In this document: in pieces, positions 54,301-63,170 of the stretch | How positions within the stretch are numbered: position 1 is the stretch's first letter | Layout: every line of letters begins with the position of its first letter | Origin: Cladocopium goreaui | Lineage: Eukaryota; Sar; Dinophyceae; Suessiales; Symbiodiniaceae | DNA length: 64,000 nucleotides | Reading direction: 5' to 3' | Assembly (NCBI GenBank): GCA_947184155.2 | Contig: CAMXCT020002056.1 | Span: 53,637 to 117,636 of the forward strand | Notes under the pieces: model-generated | The model's input: only the letters and a program-made list of their open reading frames with translations | Told to the model about the DNA's origin: nothing | Database searches by the model: none | Program-made: the position numbers and the translations under genes

Positions 54301-54709
54301 ACTCACTAATGATCTAATATAGCACCCTATCAAATCTTGTAGTTGATTGTTACAATATATATATATTTATTATATTGTACACATTATCAATGGGATTTCA
54401 ATATCAAATCAATGTTTGGTGTTCTATTCAGCACAAACTATTTCTCAACCACAAGATCTGGGTTTTATTAAATTGAGCATCATGAACGCCTTAATTCTTG
54501 TATCTACTTGATTCATTTTTCTTCAACATGTAGAAGCAACTTATTTTTCCCATCAAAGTTTCGGGCTCATGAAGTGGCCAAAGCCAAGGGCCAACGGATG
54601 GCTTGAAGAGCACCGTCGCTTCAGCCACTTCCTGCGCCGGGCTGAAGGAAAGTTTTCGTTGTGAAATTATTGGATTGGACATACCGAGTATTGGAAAATC
54701 ATCCACCAT
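47983..54709 (-). CDS. Multi-exon multi-pass membrane protein, unknown (exons only partly resolved)
   Basis: GC-richer islands on the - strand read as protein and are bounded by AG acceptors. In transcript order (approximate): 54709-54530 (LSFSPAQEVAEATVLFKPS), 53463-53320 (LAKLSWAMRIIRGFRILPP), 53023-52876, 52281-52108 (RRQVIMLLWTMVMAALSRS), 51836-51722, 51538-51400, 51143-51031 (CLTMALFFLLIVMELK), about 50749-50276, 49434-49264, about 49015-48852 (Cys-rich), about 48720-48515, 48507-48390 (LFNAWLGGLFMVAPF), 48387-47983. At least six exons carry hydrophobic helices, so the product is probably a multi-pass membrane protein. The helix order and GELCKAFAFQIAKFW followed by RHRLFCFH are faintly reminiscent of anoctamin/TMEM16 proteins; this is a weak resemblance. 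Introns contain TA microsatellites. Exon joins, start and stop are not established. Confidence 0.5.
49264..49434 (-). CDS. Exon of the membrane protein gene
   Basis: Exactly 171 bp between acceptor TTCCGCCAG| and donor TACCAG|GTGA. Reads HRLFCFHMTGALIDGLAAIG, then FSFLAFAFLPEWE, one or two helices followed by an acidic loop (EASWDDASMCQHFFDYQ). The third-position G/C bias is strong. This is the best-bounded exon in the gene. Confidence 0.65.
50273..50749 (-). CDS. Exon(s) of the membrane protein gene
   Basis: One open frame of 158 codons. Its C-terminal half (HGFAGFLSMVGTDILLALL, then NVATGELCKAFAFQIAKFW) is the clearest protein-like part and includes a transmembrane helix. The N-terminal half, AT-richer, may be intron read through. 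A stop (TAG at 50275-50273) follows, so the true exon probably ends at a donor just before it. Confidence 0.5.
   Translation of the reverse strand: MSEVLIHYNANSFVLGFKAKLLISIERACLMFPLFVGWRLLPKYAMLCLSHKIPFHPLLNPLQALACQTWFAGKSTIWFDDCPFHVGLPRLPWAFFFATTQGCIGPEEVHGFAGFLSMVGTDILLALLINVATGELCKAFAFQIAKFWNFKAWTLAIS
52385..52457. repeat. TA microsatellite, palindromic
   Basis: (TA)n tract with internal CACACATATTAG and mirrored TATA runs; lies in an intron of the - strand gene. Confidence 0.85.
52876..53023 (-). CDS. Exon of the membrane protein gene
   Basis: Begins after AATACAG and reads STTYVFAWSEIYVQGIWALL, continuing into AIPVSLALSS: a strong transmembrane helix followed by a Trp-rich loop. Codons are GC-biased (GCC, ATC, CTG) unlike the AT-rich flanks. 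The likely donor is CTGCAG|GCGG, a GC donor of the type seen in dinoflagellates; a longer exon to about 52850 is also possible. Confidence 0.6.
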
Positions 54710-55078
54710 CTATAACCTATAAAATTGACACATCATGACATATCTATCATTGGAATTCATCTACAGTATATAGGAATGATTGGAATATATAGTGCTGCAG
54801 GAAATATCTGATTAGAACATATCTAAAGGAAGTATAGGAATGATATGGATTGGAATATTCAAATAACCTTCCCGCTGGACATGTTTTGAGTTTCAAATGT
54901 GTCTCTGTTTTTAATACCCACCGAAGTTGGAGTATCCGCTATACTATACACCAATATATTTCCCTCCTACAAGCAAGCGCGCCAAATGTCACTGTGATGC
55001 TTTCTCACATACGTATTGAACGGAACACAATCAGATCAGGATGACACCAAACAACTTGACAAGTTGAAACATGTGAAA
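54710..55078. other. No supported gene
   Basis: AT-rich with TGGAATATAT repeats; likely 5' of the - strand gene or intronic. Confidence 0.4.
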
Positions 55079-55911
55079 TAATGTTGTATCCTGATTAGTG
55101 GCTAGGTTCGCTATTGTGGCAAGAATTTTCCAAATTATTTTGAACCCATGTAATGTTTCGACGGTTCACCATTGTGGCAAGTTTTTTTTTGGCATTTTCT
55201 TTTGTCAAAAAAAATGCGCGTGTAAAAAACTCTGAACATTTTTTTCTGAAAAAATCTTGCTCTTCTCCCTGTTCCAAAAGGATCAGACCACTTATTAAAC
55301 CCTTATTGAAGAACAGTTTTTCCACAAATTTCCAAGGCACTTGGCCATGAGAGGGTCCAATTCACTTTAGTAGGTTTGTTCTCAGTGTTCACATTTGCAG
55401 CAAACTTTTTCCAGAGCTGATCCTGGAGCCAAGAGAAGAAAGAAAAACCTTTTACAAAAGCAACCTGTTCTTTCTCTTTTTCTTCCTCTTTCCCTTCCTC
55501 TTTCTCTTTCTCTTCCTCCTCCTCTTCCTCTCTTTCTCTTCCTCTCGTTCCCTTTCTCTTTTCTTTCTCGTTCCCTTTCTCTTTTCTTTCTCTTTCTCTT
55601 ATTGTATGGTTCATTAAGGAAAAAACTTAAGGTGGAAAAGGTAACGCAATCAACATGCTGAACCCCACTCACTACAAGTACTACAAGTACTAGAAGTACT
55701 AGAAGTACTAGAAGTACTACAAGTACTACACGTACTACACGTACTACAAGTTCATCGGCAAAAAAAAATAATTAGATTTCAATTGTAGCCAATTGAAATC
55801 CTTACTTAAGTGCGTTTTTTTTCCCTGGGAAGAAAATGTTTGGCGCCCAAGCTTAAAGAGAGTATAGGTATTGTTTGGGGGGGGCGGTACACTAATCAGG
55901 ACGAAACATTA
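55079..55911. mobile_element. TIR element (MITE-like), copy 2
   Basis: Left end TAATGTTGTATCCTGATTAG; right end (reverse complement) TAATGTTTCGTCCTGATTAG. Shared interior with copy 1 at 45,335: GGTTCGCTATTGTGGCAA near the left, CTTATTAAACCCTTATTGAA, CACTTTAGTAGGTTTGTT, the ACTACAAGT array (here only about 8 units, 55,673-55,752), CTTCATCGGCAAAAAAA, GATTTCAATTGTAGCCAATT and the G run. It has a single 214-bp-type unit and a private CT-rich tract. Confidence 0.75.
55455..55605. repeat. Polypyrimidine tract (CTTTCTCTTCC)
   Basis: CTTTCC/TCTTTCT units inside TIR element copy 2, absent from copy 1; a possible H-DNA-forming mirror repeat. Confidence 0.85.
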
Positions 55912-56019
55912 ATCACGTTTTGAAATGCATGTGCATCAAAATAAAATAGGCGCACTTCATAGTGACGGCAGGAGCAGCTGTCGATTCTTCTCTAGGTCAT
56001 TCAACGTCGGAAAAGCACC

Positions 56020-56434
56020 CGCACACAGCAGCAGCAGAAGCAGCAGAAGCAGCAAAAGCAGCAGAAGCAGCACATCCAAACACATCCAAACACATCCAAA
56101 CACCAACAGCAACAACAGCAACAACAGCAACAACAACAACAGCAACAACAGCAGCAGCAACAACAACAACAACTCAACAACCAAACAGCAACAACAACAA
56201 CAACAACCACAACAACCACAACAACCACAACCACAACAACCACGACGACGACGACGACGACGACGACCACAACCACAACCACACCCACAACCACAACCGC
56301 AACCGCAACCACAACCACAACCGCAACCACAACGACAACGACAACAAGAACAAGAACAAGAACAAGAACAACAGCCACAGCAACAGCAACAGCAGCAACA
56401 ACAACAACAGCAACAACAACAACAACAGCAAATG
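56020..56434. repeat. CAG/CAA/CGA/CCA trinucleotide tract
   Basis: About 415 bp of interrupted AGCAGA, CAACAG, ACCACA, ACGACG and CAAGAA triplets. All six frames are open, giving poly-Gln, poly-Asn/Thr and poly-Leu/Cys ORFs. I see no flanking coding sequence, so I treat it as a repeat. Confidence 0.85.
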
Positions 56435-56439
56435 TAGCA

Positions 56440-57525
56440 AACCAGTATAGCCACTTGAAACAAAACAATACTAACTGGGTGAGTGCATTGCGGGTGAAGC
56501 TTCGCTTGCAATTCCAGCCTCCAACAAATGCTGCAGCTGTGAGACAGGACTGGCGAGTTCTGCCTGTGCAAAAAAGAAGTAGAGGCTCTTTGTCCAGATG
56601 GGTTTGTTTGAAAATAGTGTAGCACCATTTTCCATGGACTATCATATCTATCATATTTCTCCCTATTAAAATGGCCATTTAGATCAATTTGGGGAGATGT
56701 TCCACATTCTCAGACACACCGACACACCCATGCTTTGCAGCCATAAATGGCCCATCCGCACCAAATCTTTCGTGCCTCTCGAAGCCGAAAGACGAAGAGC
56801 ATCCGGGGCATGTCCCACAAGGCGGTTTCTGCCGCAGCCAACAATTCGATTCCTATAGGACTGGGCTGCTGTCATAAATGGGATGGTGCAACATGCTGCA
56901 ACTATAAGATCAGCTGAACGTTGATCGCGCCGTTTTGTGGTGGGTGGAAACTACCATGGCTACCCCATTCTTGATTATGTTTGACCCGAAGCTCTCAACT
57001 GCAGGCTGTAGTAAGAATTGTTGAAAGCGCATGAATCACCCCATGCATGATGAACGACATTGAACGACACATGCAAGAAATTCCGAGGGCTCCATCCAAT
57101 AAATACTAAGAGTAGCTTTAACTATGACCCAGCATCTCTAGCCAAGACACCAGCATCGGAAATTTTCTCCAACGCTTTCTTCGTCTCGTCCGTCAGAGGG
57201 GCAGGCAGCATGCAAGCAACTGCGGGCACTTTTACCAAGCTGCACAACGCCACCAAACACTCATCTGCCTAGCAGTCTCATGCACAGGTTGATGACAAAC
57301 CCGGATACAAAATAGGACAAGCGAAATCAATCGAAATCAAGAGAACCATTCTCCTCAATCATCAAACCTCAGTCATCATGGGATTTTCTGGTCGCATTTG
57401 CCCTGGACAGTTGGATAGTCAGTCTGTGCAAGTTCTTTAGCTGTGCATCGGATCATCCGGATGCACGACTTAAATCAAATGATCAAAAAAACATAGGTGT
57501 TTTCCAAACACCACATCAGTCATCA
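56440..57525. other. No supported gene
   Basis: A + frame at 57060-57272 (KFRGLHPINTKSSFNYDPAS) and one at 56689-56877 read plausibly but have no motif or clear splice borders. Confidence 0.35.
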
Positions 57526-57529
57526 ACAT

Positions 57530-58105
57530 TCGCCAATCACACATCATCATAAATCATCATAAATCATCATGAATCATCATAAATCATCATAAATCAGCAT
57601 AAATCATCATAATTCATCAAAATTCATCATAAATCATCATAAATCATCATAAATCATCATAAATCATCATGATTCATCATGATTCATCGTACATCATCAT
57701 ACATCATCATACATCATCATAAATCATCATGAAACATCATAAATCATCATAATTCATAAATCATCACACATCATCATCATAAATCAGCATAAATCATCAT
57801 AAATCATCATAAATCATCACAAACCATCATGATTCATCATACATCATCATACATCATCATAAGCCATCATACATCATCATACATCATCATACATCATCAT
57901 AATTCATAAATCATCACACCTCATCATAAATCAGCATAAATCATCATATGTAAATCATCACAAATCAATATAAATCATCATAATCATCATAATCATCATA
58001 CATCATCATACATCATCATACATCATCATAAATCATAAATCATCATAAATCATCATAAGCCATCATACATCATCATACATCATCATAAATCATCATAAAA
58101 CCCCA
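57530..58105. repeat. AAATCATCAT minisatellite
   Basis: About 55 units of a 10-bp repeat AAATCATCAT with variants (ACATCATCAT, GATTCATCAT, AATTCATAAATC) that cluster, implying local duplications. Confidence 0.95.
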
Positions 58106-59470
58106 CTAATCCCCTTCACGTTCTTCCGTTCGGCCATCACCGTATATCAAACTCGCCTTGCCACCGCTATCCAAATGTTTCATCCAATAGGACAGCAAAT
58201 GCGCCACGTGGGAAGGCACTGAGCTGCAATCCCATGCCGAATGCTCAGTGCTATCTGCCTCCATGGCGCTTTTTGATTAAGCGCCGCCTTTGGCGAACGC
58301 CTTCAGCTGTAGATGTTGACGGTTCTGATGATCTTGGTGGATCTCCATTTCCCAATGGGAAGTGAACTGGGAGGTGGGGCAGGCGTTGCAAGCCTCGCTA
58401 GCCTCGTGTTTGTCTGGGAAACATGCTGTGAAGCCAAATGCTACAAGATCTGCAAGGGCACGTCGATATCGACCAGCACGAAGCCAACTCAGCTATTACA
58501 TACTTTATTTAAGCCATGCCATGGTCTTTGTCTTTGTCCATGCAAAGCTTATCTATTTTGGTAGATTTGGGGGGCCCAACTTTGCAAACATATTTACATT
58601 GACTTCCGTCAGATAATTCACCAGTCTTGCTCTCCTGAAGATGTGGAAGTTTCTCCAAAACTTGCAGCCTGCAACCTGCAAATGGACCCTTTGCAAAGCG
58701 CTTTTTTTCTTTCGATTTGTCCGCATCGCTCTTGGAGGATGTGGCTATTGGCAGCGGAGCGTGTACAACTGGCACAGGATGCTGGCGATAGACGGATGCT
58801 GAATACAATTCGGAATAGAATGGAATAGATACATTGACATACATTGACATGTTACAGACTTTGGCATGTTATTAGACTTTAAAGCTTAAGCGCTATAGTA
58901 GCTATAGTACTAATATATACTAATTATAGGCTGTCATGTATACAGCTGCAGCCTGGGATGACCTGGAAGTTCCTCAGATTGGATCATCCCAATTGGGGAA
59001 AATGGAAAACATGTTCCAAACCACCAACCAGTTACAGTAGACATCAGTAGACCATGTTTTTCTTCCCCATGTTTTTCATAGATGTTTTCGACCTCGAATC
59101 GGAGCGCATGTTCATGCTTCTGGTTGGAGGTGCCGCCTAAATATAAGCACTCAAAGATACATATTGAAACAATACAATCTCAACAAGCACTGACAACAAA
59201 ATGGTTTACATGATCTATCCCGCATCCAAGACATTCCAAGACATCCCTCCTGTCGAGGCCAGTCATGGCCTCCTTGATGCCAAGAACTTAGGTGGTGACC
59301 TCAAGGACGGACGTTGACTGGTCTCCAGTGGCATCATGTCTAGCTGCGTAGCTGCGCCATGCTGCGCCCCCGGCCTCTGTCGTCAACGGCGCCCTTAGAG
59401 ACGGCTGGGGTAGCAGGGCATCTGGAATTGGTGACCACTCTGCAGGCATATGATTTAGGATGTTCACCTA
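58106..59470. other. No supported gene
   Basis: A - frame near 58600-58790 (PVVHAPLPIATSSKSDADKS) and a 38-codon + ORF at 59201 (MVYMIYPASK) are possible small exons; neither has a recognisable domain. Confidence 0.35.
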
Positions 59471-59473
59471 TGG

Positions 59474-59960
59474 TTGGAATATGTTGGGCACAAAGGCAGA
59501 GAAGTCCTAAGACTTTGCAAATCCACAGAACCGATTCCTGGCATTCCCGGTGCTGAGTGGTGCCGACAATGGCGAGCCTGGGTCCGAAAGAAGAACTTGG
59601 AGGGGGTATTTGGTGAGGATTTTCTGGTAGCATGTTCCACAATAGGCACCTCAAAGCTCCATGACTGCGTGACATGCAAGCCATTTCAACAGCAAAAACA
59701 ATCTAAGAAATCGAGTACTTTGGAGTCTGCTGTGCCTGTGCCCTAGTTTTCTCATGTTTTCACCAGGTTTTACCACCTTTTTATCATGCTTTCATCATTT
59801 ATTTTACCATTTTTCCATCATTTTCCCACAGATCCAGCTATCACAAGGTCATCAAATGACCCCGCCTGACAGCAAGGAACCTGCAGGTGGCGCACCCACA
59901 CTGGCAGGCGAAGATGCCTGCAGAGAGAAGTGGTTGAACCATTGGTTCCATGTTGGCTAA
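59474..59960 (+). CDS. Possible exon pair of an unrecognised gene
   Basis: Two neighbouring frames read as protein: 59474-59746 (STEPIPGIPGAEWCRQWRAW; DFLVACSTIGTSKLHDCVTC) and about 59831-59960 (LSQGHQMTPPDSKEPAGG; ACREKWLNHWFHVG, then stop). They are separated by a T-rich stretch ending in CACAG at about 59830, a good acceptor. No family recognised. Start, upstream exons and frame phase are not determined, so this could be a coincidence of GC-rich DNA. Confidence 0.3.
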
Positions 59961-60111
59961 GTGGTGGATGGAATCTCCTCAGATGGCAAATCGTAGAACT
60001 GGTTGGTCATCCTGTGTGCTTTGTGGTTACATTTCATTTAAAATGCCTGGTACTAGTAGATGTATCTTTTTCTGATGTGTAATGAGTACCGAAGGCGCGA
60101 TTTTTCAGATT

Positions 60112-60252
60112 TCAAGGTCGCAGGATTGGTCGCAGGTTGACTCCGTTTTCAACGTCGGCGACCGTGGCCTGTCCAACGGGTTGTCGAGCCAGTGCTAAAC
60201 CAATTCTCTTGTTGGCCAAGTCATAGATGGTGTAGTACCTCGGTCGCAGGCG
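60112..60252 (-). pseudogene. C-terminal fragment of a pepsin-like aspartic protease (A1)
   Basis: On the - strand the frame reads RPRYYTIYDLANKRIGLALA and runs about 27 more residues to a TGA at 60114-60112. YYTxYDLxNxRIGxA is the signature C-terminal strand of pepsin-family proteases, normally preceded by GDxFLR; here the preceding residues (GFWNRL) do not match, so either an exon begins near ACCGAG|GTACTAC (about 60225) or the copy is damaged. The two catalytic DTG/DSG motifs were not found on the - strand nearby. It may be the last exon of a gene whose other exons are not recognisable, or a relic. Confidence 0.5.
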
Positions 60253-61268
60253 ATTCCAAAAGCCATCAGAAAAAATGCCAAAAAAATGCAGTGGGGATAC
60301 ACCAAAATCGCAATGTTCGTAGGGAAACACATGGGAAAATGAGTCGAACATGATGATCAACCATAGGATTTTGGAGGGTTTTCCATGGTTTTCCCAAATT
60401 TTCAGAGGCAAGCCCGTCTTACGTCAGGATGGCCTGCGGAGTACAGGCTCTCCCCAAATGAAGACCTGCCAGGCCACTGCCAGGGAATTCACCAAGCTCT
60501 GTCAAACAAAATTTTGCCAAATGGTACCCTCGGTTTAAAGACCGAGATTTGTGTCACCCGGAAATCTCTGATTTCATCTTCCAAAACATGGACCAAATTG
60601 GACTAACTACCCATGTTTAAATGAAGGGCCTGTTTCACCCAATGGCAGCGCCTTAGGACCCAATGGCTCTGCCATCTCCACAGGTAGCAGCAGGGACCGG
60701 CAGAAAAGCCTGGACAACTGGGTTTTTCGGCATTTTTCGGGCAAAGAAGTGCACCATTTACTTCAGTATCTGTTCGACATTGGTACTGTATGGTACTGTA
60801 TCATTCAAGGCGAATATTATTGTTATTATTACATGTTATTATTATATTTAATTATTACATTTTATTACTACAGTAATTATTGTTATTGCTGTTTGAACCT
60901 TAAGGAAAATCATCATTCTACCCTCCTGCTTGTTGGTTTAAACCCAGACAGTCATAACAATTTCTTGGTCCATGTTCATCCCAAAACCCGGGATATTCAT
61001 TTCAAGTCTTCACCACAGAAGTCACACACATTCCCAATTGTGGATCAAGAGTTATTATACAGTAGACGTAGTTAAAACACTTTAGACCCCATTCAAAGCC
61101 GCCATAAGCCATTCTTGTTGGTCAAATCAACATTTTTGATGTTGAAATCCGAATTTGATGATGTCATCCCCATGTCTGATAGTCCCGCGGCTTGTTTTCC
61201 AGGAACAATTCAGCTCTCGGCTCTCCAAATTGCCGCCCTGGAACCCTCAAAGGCACGGCGCCCGAAAG
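60253..61268. other. No supported gene
   Basis: AT-rich with a TTATTATTAC-rich tract at about 60815-60890. ORFs are short. Confidence 0.4.
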
Positions 61269-63143
61269 TCACAGATTAGGACGCTTCAAAGACTCCACCG
61301 GACAATCGTGAAAAGCATAGCTATCAATGTGAGTCACGGAGTTTGGAACCTCCAATGTCTTCAACGAACTGCAACCCAAAAAAGCCCAGAAAGGAATGCG
61401 CGCGATAGAATTTGAGAGGGTCAAGTTCATTAACGAAGAACAGTGACTGAAAGAAGCGTCACCTATTGAAGTCACCGAATCTGGAATTGTCAACCAAACC
61501 AGCGCACTACAATGAGCGAAAGAGGAGATTCCAATGTGAGTCAAAGAGTTTGGAATCATCACGCTCTCCAATGAACTGCAACCCTCAAAAGTCCAGTTCT
61601 CAATCAAAGTCACAGAGTTTGGAATGGTCACGCTCTTCAAAGAACTGCATCCCTGAAAAGCCGACTCCCAAATTTTCTTGACAGAGTTTGGAATCGTCAC
61701 GCTCTCCAATGAACTGCAACCCTCAAAAGCCGAGGTCCCAATCAAAGTCACAGAGTTTGGAATGGTCACGCTCTTCAAAGAACTGCAACCCTCAAAAGCC
61801 CAAGCCCCAATCAAAGTCACAGAGTTTGGAATGGTCACGCTCTTCAAAGAACTGCATCCCTGAAAAGCCGACGCCCAAATTTCCTCGACAGAGTTCGGAA
61901 TCGTCACGCTCTTCAAAGAACTGCATCCCCGAAAAGTCGACTCCCCAATACGCTTGACAGAGTTCGGAATCGTCACGCTCTTCAAAGAACTGCATCCCCG
62001 AAAAGCCGAAGTCCCAATGGATGTCACAGAGTTTGGACTCGTCACGCTCTCCAATGAACTGCAACCCTCAAAAGCCAAAGACCCAATGGAAGTCACAGAG
62101 TTTGGAATGGTCACGCTCTTCAAAGAACTGCATCCCTGAAAAGCCGAACTCCCAATGGATGTCACAGAGTTTGGAATTGTCACATTCTTCAAAGAACTGC
62201 AACCCTCAAAAGCCAAAGTCCCAATGGAAGTCACAGAGTTTGGAATGGTCACGCTCTTCAAAGAACTGCATCCCTGAAAAGCCGACGCCCAAATTTCCTC
62301 GACAGAGTTCGGAATCGTCACGCTCTTCAAAGAACTGCATCCCCGAAAAGCCCAAGCCCCAATCGAAGTCACAGAGTTTGGAATGGTCACGCTCTTCAAA
62401 GAACTGCATCCCTGAAAAGCCGACGCCCAAATTTCCTCGACAGAGTTCGGAATCGTCACGCTCTTCAAAGAACTGAATTTAAAAGTCGACTCCCCAATAC
62501 GCTTGACAGAGTTTGGAATGGTCACGCTCTTCAAAGAACTGCATCCCTGAAAAGCCGACGCCCAAATTTCCTCGACAGAGTTCGGAATCGTCACGCTCTT
62601 CAAAGAACTGCATCCCCGAAAAGTCGACTCCCAAATACGCTTGACAGAGTTCGGAATCGTCACGCTCTTCAAAGAACTGCATCCCTGAAAAGCCGACTCC
62701 CAAATTTCCTTGACAGAGTTTGGAATCGTCACGCTCTCCAATGAACTGCAACCCTCAAAAGCCGAGGTCCCAATCGAAGTCACAGAGTTTGGAATGGTCA
62801 CGCTTTTCAAAGAACTGCATCCCCGAAAAGCCGAACTCCCAATGGATGTCACAGAGTTTGGAATTGTCACATTCTTCAAAGAACTGCAACCATCAAAAGC
62901 CAAAGTCCCAATGGAAGTCACAGAGTTTGGAATTGTTATGCTCTGCAACGAACTGCGACCCTGGAAGGCTTTGCTTCCAATGCGGTCCATGGAGTTTGGG
63001 ATGGCAAATGCCTGAACTTTTTTCATTGAATCACTATTTTGCAGGACGCAAGTCCAGTTAGCATGATGTTCGTTCCACATGTTCCAAGCTACAAGGATTG
63101 TGCAAATGCACAGTAAACGGCGGTGCTGCCTTCGTCTTTTCAT
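61269..63143 (-). CDS. BspA-type leucine-rich-repeat (LRR_5) protein
   Basis: Intronless ORF on the - strand. I prefer the second Met (63143, MKRRRQHRRLLC), which puts a basic segment directly before a hydrophobic stretch (LLCICTILVAWNMW), like a signal peptide or anchor; the first in-frame Met is at 63170. The rest is about 25 repeats of 23 residues of the LRR_5/BspA type: IPNSVTSIG, then xxAFxGCSSLKSVT. Repeats 2-21 are almost identical at DNA level (69-bp units); the first and last four are diverged, marking the domain edges. One unit (the eighth) has lost a residue (TFKFSSLKS). Such proteins are surface or secreted binding proteins in bacteria, Trichomonas and many protists; a cell-surface adhesion role is possible. 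The antisense ORFs are shadows. Confidence 0.92.
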   Translation of the reverse strand: MKRRRQHRRLLCICTILVAWNMWNEHHANWTCVLQNSDSMKKVQAFAIPNSMDRIGSKAFQGRSSLQSITIPNSVTSIGTLAFDGCSSLKNVTIPNSVTSIGSSAFRGCSSLKSVTIPNSVTSIGTSAFEGCSSLESVTIPNSVKEIWESAFQGCSSLKSVTIPNSVKRIWESTFRGCSSLKSVTIPNSVEEIWASAFQGCSSLKSVTIPNSVKRIGESTFKFSSLKSVTIPNSVEEIWASAFQGCSSLKSVTIPNSVTSIGAWAFRGCSSLKSVTIPNSVEEIWASAFQGCSSLKSVTIPNSVTSIGTLAFEGCSSLKNVTIPNSVTSIGSSAFQGCSSLKSVTIPNSVTSIGSLAFEGCSSLESVTSPNSVTSIGTSAFRGCSSLKSVTIPNSVKRIGESTFRGCSSLKSVTIPNSVEEIWASAFQGCSSLKSVTIPNSVTLIGAWAFEGCSSLKSVTIPNSVTLIGTSAFEGCSSLESVTIPNSVKKIWESAFQGCSSLKSVTIPNSVTLIENWTFEGCSSLESVMIPNSLTHIGISSFAHCSALVWLTIPDSVTSIGDASFSHCSSLMNLTLSNSIARIPFWAFLGCSSLKTLEVPNSVTHIDSYAFHDCPVESLKRPNL

Positions 63144-63170
63144 CGATGTGACGTGAGGGCACCAAATCAT

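Noticed and set aside
55957-56678. Poly-Leu/Cys/Val and poly-Gln ORFs of 160-225 codons
   Set aside because: They arise because CAA/CAG-type triplet repeats are open in all frames. No coding sequence with codon bias flanks them.
57530-58105. CRISPR-like array
   Set aside because: Units are 10 bp with no spacers of constant length; it is a minisatellite in a eukaryotic genome.
61466-63061. Plus-strand SQSLEWSRSSKN repeat ORFs
   Set aside because: Antisense shadows of the BspA-type LRR gene; the - strand frame has the recognisable repeat, start region and domain edges.
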